Of a stretch of 64,000 bases of DNA, positions 60,221 to 64,000 are shown one piece after another; the stretch's first letter is position 1; every line of letters starts with the position of its first letter. Position numbers and translations under genes: made by a program. Under the pieces are notes generated by a model. It was given only the letters and a program-made list of their open reading frames with translations, made no database searches and was not told where the DNA came from. The stretch spans positions 1,178,001 to 1,242,000 of the forward strand of contig NZ_WXEW01000001.1 in NCBI RefSeq assembly GCF_009901565.1, in the 5' to 3' direction. The DNA comes from Herbidospora solisilvae (GTDB lineage Bacteria; Actinomycetota; Actinomycetes; Streptosporangiales; Streptosporangiaceae).

Positions 60221-60859
60221 GTGAGAAGAATCCTGTGCTTGGCGGCCTTGGTGGCTTTCGTCACGGCCTGCTCCTCCTCGACGACCGAGGGCGGCCTCCC
60301 GGCGGCGCCCGACGTCCTGAAGAAGTCGGCGGCGGCCATGGGCGCCGTCAAGACGGTGGCCTTCTCCCTGACGACCGAGGGCAACCCGCCGATCCCCGTG
60401 AAGACCGCCGAGGGCGACCTGACCCGCGAGGGCGACGCCAAGGGCAAGCTCCAGATCATGATCGGCGCGCTCCAGGAGCTGGAGTTCGTCCTGGCGGGCG
60501 ACGCCGTCTACATCAAGGGCCCGACGGGCGGCTTCCAGAAGTCGATGTCCCGCGCCCAGCTGGCGGCGCTCTACGACCCGAGCGCGGTGGTGACGGCGGT
60601 CCCGACCCTGCTGTCGTCGGCGAAGGGCGCCACGATCGAGGGCGAGCAGAACGGCATCTACACGCTCAAGGTGACCCTGCCGGGCGAACCCCTGAAGAAG
60701 ATCGTCCCCGGCGTGACGGGCGACCAGCCGGGCACCCTGATGATCGACAAGGCCACGAGCCGCGTGACGGCCATCGACCTCCCCCTGAACGGCGGCACGG
60801 TCAAGGTCGCCCTCACCGACTACGACGCCCCGGTGACGATCGAGGCCCCGGCGGTCTGA
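60221..60859 (+). CDS. lprG: LprG/LppX-family lipoprotein
   Basis: 212 residues. [20 protein letters not shown] is a lipoprotein signal with lipobox VTAC. The mature part is the LolA-like half-barrel of LppX/LprAFG proteins, which have a hydrophobic pocket for lipids: [43 protein letters not shown] and [17 protein letters not shown]. In mycobacteria LprG works with the MFS exporter P55, encoded downstream as here. TAGCAT (60208-60213) ends 7 nt before the GTG, leaderless type. Confidence 0.85.
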   Translation: MRRILCLAALVAFVTACSSSTTEGGLPAAPDVLKKSAAAMGAVKTVAFSLTTEGNPPIPVKTAEGDLTREGDAKGKLQIMIGALQELEFVLAGDAVYIKGPTGGFQKSMSRAQLAALYDPSAVVTAVPTLLSSAKGATIEGEQNGIYTLKVTLPGEPLKKIVPGVTGDQPGTLMIDKATSRVTAIDLPLNGGTVKVALTDYDAPVTIEAPAV

Positions 60860-60920
60860 GCGCTCGACTCCGGACAATTCGCGCGCGTCTCCGGGCGCGG
60901 CAGCCGTTAATCTCGGCGTC

Positions 60921-62411
60921 GTGGAGTCTGTGGAGGAGGAGTCCCGGGTCGTGACGCCCCGGTCGAACCGGCGTGTCGTTCTCGGGGTCACCGGGGCCGC
61001 CGTGCTGCTGGCCGCGCTCGACGCCTATGTCGTGGTCACCGTCCTGGTCGACATCGCGGCGGCGGCGAACGTGCCCGTCAACCGGCTGGAGCGGGTCACC
61101 CCCGTGGTCACCGGGTTCCTGCTCGGCTACGTCGCCGCGATGCCCCTGCTCGGGCAGTTCTCCGACCGGTTCGGGCGGCGGGTGGTCATCCAGGCCTGCC
61201 TGGCCGGGTTCGCCCTCGGGTCGCTCGTCACCGCGCTGGCCGGCAGCGTCCCGCTGCTCACCGCCGGGCGGGCGGTCCAGGGCATCGCGGGCGGGGCGCT
61301 GCTGCCGATCACCATGGCCCTCATCGGCGACCTCTGGGACGCGCGCAGGCGGCCGACCGCCCTGGGCGCGGTGGGGGCGGCGCAGGAGCTCGGGGCGGTC
61401 CTGGGACCCCTCTACGGCGCGGGGCTCGCGGTCGTGCAGGTCGGGTTCCTCGACGGGTGGCGCACGATCTTCTGGGGCAACCTCCCGCTGACCGCGCTGG
61501 CGGCGGTGGCGGTGCATCGGTACGTCCCGGCCGGGACCCGGACCGCCACCAGGGTCGACGTGCCGGGCGGGGTGCTGCTGGCCCTGGGGCTGGGGCTGCT
61601 CGTGGCGGGGCTCTACAACCCCGAGCCCGGCGAGCGGGTGCTGCCCTCGTGGGGAGTGCCGGCCGTGATCGCGGGGGCGGTCGTCCTGGTCGTGTTCGTC
61701 GTCTGGGAGCTGCGCACGCGGACGCGCATCCTCGACCTCACCGGCGTCCGCAAACGGCCCGTCTTCGCGACGCTGGCCGTCAGCTTCCTGGCCGGGGCGG
61801 CGCTGCTGGTGACGCTGGTCGACGTGCAGCTGGTGGCGCAGACGCTCCTCGGCACCGACGCGACCGGCGGGGCGCTGGTGCTCACCCGGTTCCTGGTCGC
61901 GCTCGCCGTCGCCGCGTTCGCGGGGGGCGCGCTGGCGCGCCGGTTCGGCGAACGGCCGGTCACCGTGGCGGGCATGGTCGTGGCGACCGCCGGTTACGTG
62001 CTGATCAGCCGGTGGCCGGTCGTGCCGGGCGGGTTGTCGATGGACGTCGACCTCGTCGTCGCCGGGCTCGGCCTGGGGCTGGTCATCGCGCCGGTCAGCT
62101 CGGCCGTCCTCACGACCATCCCGGCCGTCCAGCACGGCGTCGCCTCGGCCGCCGTCGTGGTCGCCCGCATGATGGGCATGCTGCTCGGGGTGGCGGCGCT
62201 GTCGGCCTACGGGTTCCACCGGTTCCAGACCCTCACCGCCGACCTCGACACCCCCCTGCCGTTCGGAGTGTCGCCCGAGACGTACCAGAGGCAGCTCGAG
62301 GTCTACACCCACGCGGTGCAGGCGGCCCTGCACACCGAATACTCCGAGATCTTCCTCATCACGGCGGTGCTCTGCGGCATCGGGGCCGTGGTGGCGCTGG
62401 CGATGGAGTAG
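60921..62411 (+). CDS. MFS transporter, P55 (Rv1410c)-like
   Basis: 496 residues, 14 predicted helices. Helix 1 has [18 protein letters not shown], motif A is [12 protein letters not shown], and motif C-like [17 protein letters not shown] follows. A P55-type protein exports lipids (triacylglycerol, in mycobacteria) together with LprG. TAATCT (60908-60913) ends 7 nt before the GTG; a second GTG at 60951 also has a GGAGGAGG at some distance. It may be read from its own promoter or with lprG. Confidence 0.85.
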   Translation: MESVEEESRVVTPRSNRRVVLGVTGAAVLLAALDAYVVVTVLVDIAAAANVPVNRLERVTPVVTGFLLGYVAAMPLLGQFSDRFGRRVVIQACLAGFALGSLVTALAGSVPLLTAGRAVQGIAGGALLPITMALIGDLWDARRRPTALGAVGAAQELGAVLGPLYGAGLAVVQVGFLDGWRTIFWGNLPLTALAAVAVHRYVPAGTRTATRVDVPGGVLLALGLGLLVAGLYNPEPGERVLPSWGVPAVIAGAVVLVVFVVWELRTRTRILDLTGVRKRPVFATLAVSFLAGAALLVTLVDVQLVAQTLLGTDATGGALVLTRFLVALAVAAFAGGALARRFGERPVTVAGMVVATAGYVLISRWPVVPGGLSMDVDLVVAGLGLGLVIAPVSSAVLTTIPAVQHGVASAAVVVARMMGMLLGVAALSAYGFHRFQTLTADLDTPLPFGVSPETYQRQLEVYTHAVQAALHTEYSEIFLITAVLCGIGAVVALAME

Positions 62412-62558
62412 GGGGATACTCAAGCCACCCCGACAGAGCGGGTCAAGGATCGGAGAAGGCCGCGATCCCGGGCGTTCAGGACGCCGGTCCCATGTGCTCG
62501 GGACACCCCTTGGCCCACAGTTGGCGCCAGCGACACCACTCTGTCTGGGGGATCCCTC
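62412..62558 (+). other. Intergenic region, no gene seen
   Basis: 147 nt between the MFS and DUF6220 genes. GGATACTCAAG near 62414 has a -10-like GATACT. GCGATCCCGGGCGTTCAGGA and GGGGGATCC near 62550 hold the ribosome site GGGGGA. No terminator hairpin with a T-run was found. Confidence 0.4.
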
Positions 62559-63011
62559 ATGCGTAAGGTCTTCTTCGGCTTCACGGTGATCATGTTCGTC
62601 TCCGTGCTCGCCCAGTTCTACTTCGCCACGTTCGGCGCGTTCGAGCGGCCCGCGCCCGCCCTCGGCGCCGAGGACGCCGCGATCATGCCGCACGTCCTCA
62701 ACGGCACGATGGTGCTCCCGATCCTGTCGATCCTGACCACGATCGTGGCGGCGATCGCCAAGGCCGGTGGCCGGCTCATCCTGCTCTCGATCACGCCCCT
62801 GCTGCTGGTCGTCGTGCAGCTGTTCGTGATCTTCGAGCTGGCCGGGCTGGCGGGCGCCGACATGGACAAGACCACCACCGCGAGCCTGGTCGTGCTCGGT
62901 TTCCACGCCCTCGACGGCGTGGCGATCCTGTGGGCGTCGGTCGTGCTGATGAAGAAGGCCCGCGACCTCACCAAGGCCGCGGCGCCCGCGCCCCAGGCCG
63001 CCGTCGCGTGA
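62559..63011 (+). CDS. DUF6220-like four-helix membrane protein
   Basis: 150 residues. Helices: VFFGFTVIMFVSVLAQFYFATFG, LPILSILTTIVAAIAKAGG, LLSITPLLLVVVQLFVIFELA and VVLGFHALDGVAILWASVVLM. MPHVLNGTMVLP and GFHALDGVAI contain His residues inside the membrane that may bind heme or copper, as in small cytochrome-like proteins. It overlaps the multicopper oxidase gene by 4 nt, so it may help that enzyme. GGGGGA lies before the ATG. Confidence 0.8.
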   Translation: MRKVFFGFTVIMFVSVLAQFYFATFGAFERPAPALGAEDAAIMPHVLNGTMVLPILSILTTIVAAIAKAGGRLILLSITPLLLVVVQLFVIFELAGLAGADMDKTTTASLVVLGFHALDGVAILWASVVLMKKARDLTKAAAPAPQAAVA

Positions 63012-64000
63012 CCACCGCGCTCGCCGGCGGCCTCGACCAGATCATGGTCGTCGTCGCCGCCGTGGTGTGGGGTGCCGCGGCCGGTTTCGCGTTCGCCGCG
63101 TTCCGGCCGCCGCACGACCCGCGTTTCCACCTGGCCGCCCTGGCGCTGAGCGCCGGGGCGGTCGTCGTGAGCGGGGTGCGGGTGGTGCTGACGGTGCGGC
63201 TCATGCAGGCGGGGTGGTGGTTCGTCGCCGAGAAGGTGCTGCTGGCCCTGCCCCTGCTGCTCGTCCCGATGGTGTACGCCCTCACGACCACCGTCCCGGC
63301 GCTGCTGCGGCGGGAGCGGGACCCGAAGAAGGCCTACCCGCTGATCCTCACCGCCATCGGCGCGATCATCGGGGTGGCCTGCGACGTGATCGTCTCCTAC
63401 CCCGTGACCGTGTCGTCGGCCCTGGTCGTGATGCTCGTCGGGGGCGGCGCGGCGGCCCTGGCGTGGCGGCTGGTCGCGGGAGGGGGCGGCGACCGGTGGC
63501 GGATCGCCGGGTTCGCGGTGGCGCTGACCGGCGTCGTGTGGGCGGTCTCGGGCAGCTTCTCCGGCACGCCGATGCACGCGGGCCACGACACGGCCACCGG
63601 TGGTGTCTCCGTGGCCTCGTTGCGCGGCCCCGCCGACCCGGACGCGCGCAGGTACACCCTGACGGCGAAGGCGTCGAGCCTGACCGTCGGCGGCCGGACC
63701 GTGCAGACCTGGTCGTTCAACGGCCAGAACCCCGGCCCGACGCTGCGGGTGAGGCAGGGCGAGACGCTGGAGGTGACGCTGCGCAACGAACTGCCCGGCG
63801 ACCAGGGCGTGACGATCCACTGGCACGGCTACGACCTGCCCGCCGGGGAGGACGGCGTGCCCGGCGTCACCCAGGACGCCGTCAGGCCCGGCGGCGAGCA
63901 CGTCTACCGTTTCCGGGCCGACGACCCCGGCACGTACTGGTACCACTCCCACCAGAACTCCAGCGTCGCCGTGGCCAAGGGCCTGTTCGGGCTGCTCATC
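63008..64000 (+). CDS. Membrane-anchored multicopper oxidase (5' part)
   Basis: The gene starts with GTG at 63008, overlapping the previous stop, and runs off the window after 331 codons. Residues 1-185 hold about six helices (GGLDQIMVVVAAVVWGAAAG first), ending near WAVSGSFSGTPMHAGH. The oxidase domain then has SFNGQNPGPTLRVRQGETL, HWHGYDLP (His271, His273) and YWYHSHQNSSVA (His313, His315), the T2/T3 copper ligands. The C-terminal T1 site lies outside. The membrane domain fused in front is unusual for laccase-like enzymes. Substrate could be copper, phenols or nitrite. Confidence 0.9.
   Translation, partial: MTTALAGGLDQIMVVVAAVVWGAAAGFAFAAFRPPHDPRFHLAALALSAGAVVVSGVRVVLTVRLMQAGWWFVAEKVLLALPLLLVPMVYALTTTVPALLRRERDPKKAYPLILTAIGAIIGVACDVIVSYPVTVSSALVVMLVGGGAAALAWRLVAGGGGDRWRIAGFAVALTGVVWAVSGSFSGTPMHAGHDTATGGVSVASLRGPADPDARRYTLTAKASSLTVGGRTVQTWSFNGQNPGPTLRVRQGETLEVTLRNELPGDQGVTIHWHGYDLPAGEDGVPGVTQDAVRPGGEHVYRFRADDPGTYWYHSHQNSSVAVAKGLFGLLI

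Overview
High-GC actinobacterial chromosome segment, most like Streptosporangiales (Nonomuraea/Streptosporangium-type). This placement is inferred from the GC-rich codon use, the abundance of leaderless genes, a SigB/F partner-switching set with a GAF-ANTAR regulator, F420-type luciferase-fold enzymes, an LprG/P55-like lipid-export pair, a class F sortase and an L,D-transpeptidase. No rRNA, tRNA, CRISPR array or prophage was seen. About 70 protein genes fill the window.

Layout. 1-4.5 kb: small envelope-type proteins, a THUMP RNA methyltransferase, a self-controlled ArsR/VOC pair and an ABC exporter. 4.6-7.4 kb: PnuC and a NadR-like enzyme (NAD salvage), then a GNAT. 7.4-11.3 kb: a polar amino-acid type ABC importer and a luciferase-like protein under a repeated CCTAC-N7-(G/A)TAGG operator. 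11.4-18 kb: secreted hydrolase, a second copy of the GNAT, AlkA-type glycosylase, acireductone dioxygenase and an NDH-2-like flavoprotein. 17.9-23.1 kb: general-stress signalling cluster (anti-sigma, sigma, STAS, GAF-ANTAR, SpoIIE-like, MEDS-STAS). 23.2-29.5 kb: glycosyltransferase, then proline catabolism (PucR regulator, proline dehydrogenase, P5C dehydrogenase) split by an IS605-type TnpB element. 29.5-35.9 kb: ROK kinase, DoxX/PPOX pair, TetR/aldo-keto reductase, BrkB-like membrane protein, LLM enzyme and DUF305. 35.9-39.5 kb: two secreted discoidin-domain proteins, one a GH16 glucanase, behind LacI-type operators. 39.8-45.4 kb: Rpn-like nuclease, a rifampicin-monooxygenase homologue with a rifamycin-associated-element-like palindrome, PlsC, and a TPP enzyme/cyclase pair. 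45.5-49 kb: a two-component system enclosed by two Asp-rich exported proteins, with a sortase. 49-52 kb: PTS-type dihydroxyacetone kinase DhaKLM and small genes. 52-64 kb: subtilase, CBS protein, aminopeptidase P, L,D-transpeptidase, phosphopantetheinyl transferase, cation efflux, MarR, LprG-like lipoprotein, P55-like MFS, DUF6220 and the start of a membrane-anchored multicopper oxidase.

Two genome-scale patterns stand out. Many genes have a TANNNT-like -10 box ending 6-8 nt before the start codon, which predicts leaderless mRNAs. Nearly all convergent neighbours overlap tail to tail, three of them sharing a single CTAG that supplies both stop codons. The best candidates for something undescribed are the Asp-rich/two-component/sortase locus (45.5-49.0 kb) and the CCTAC-N7-(G/A)TAGG regulon (10.0-11.3 kb). 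The most testable assigned function is the rifamycin-inducible monooxygenase.
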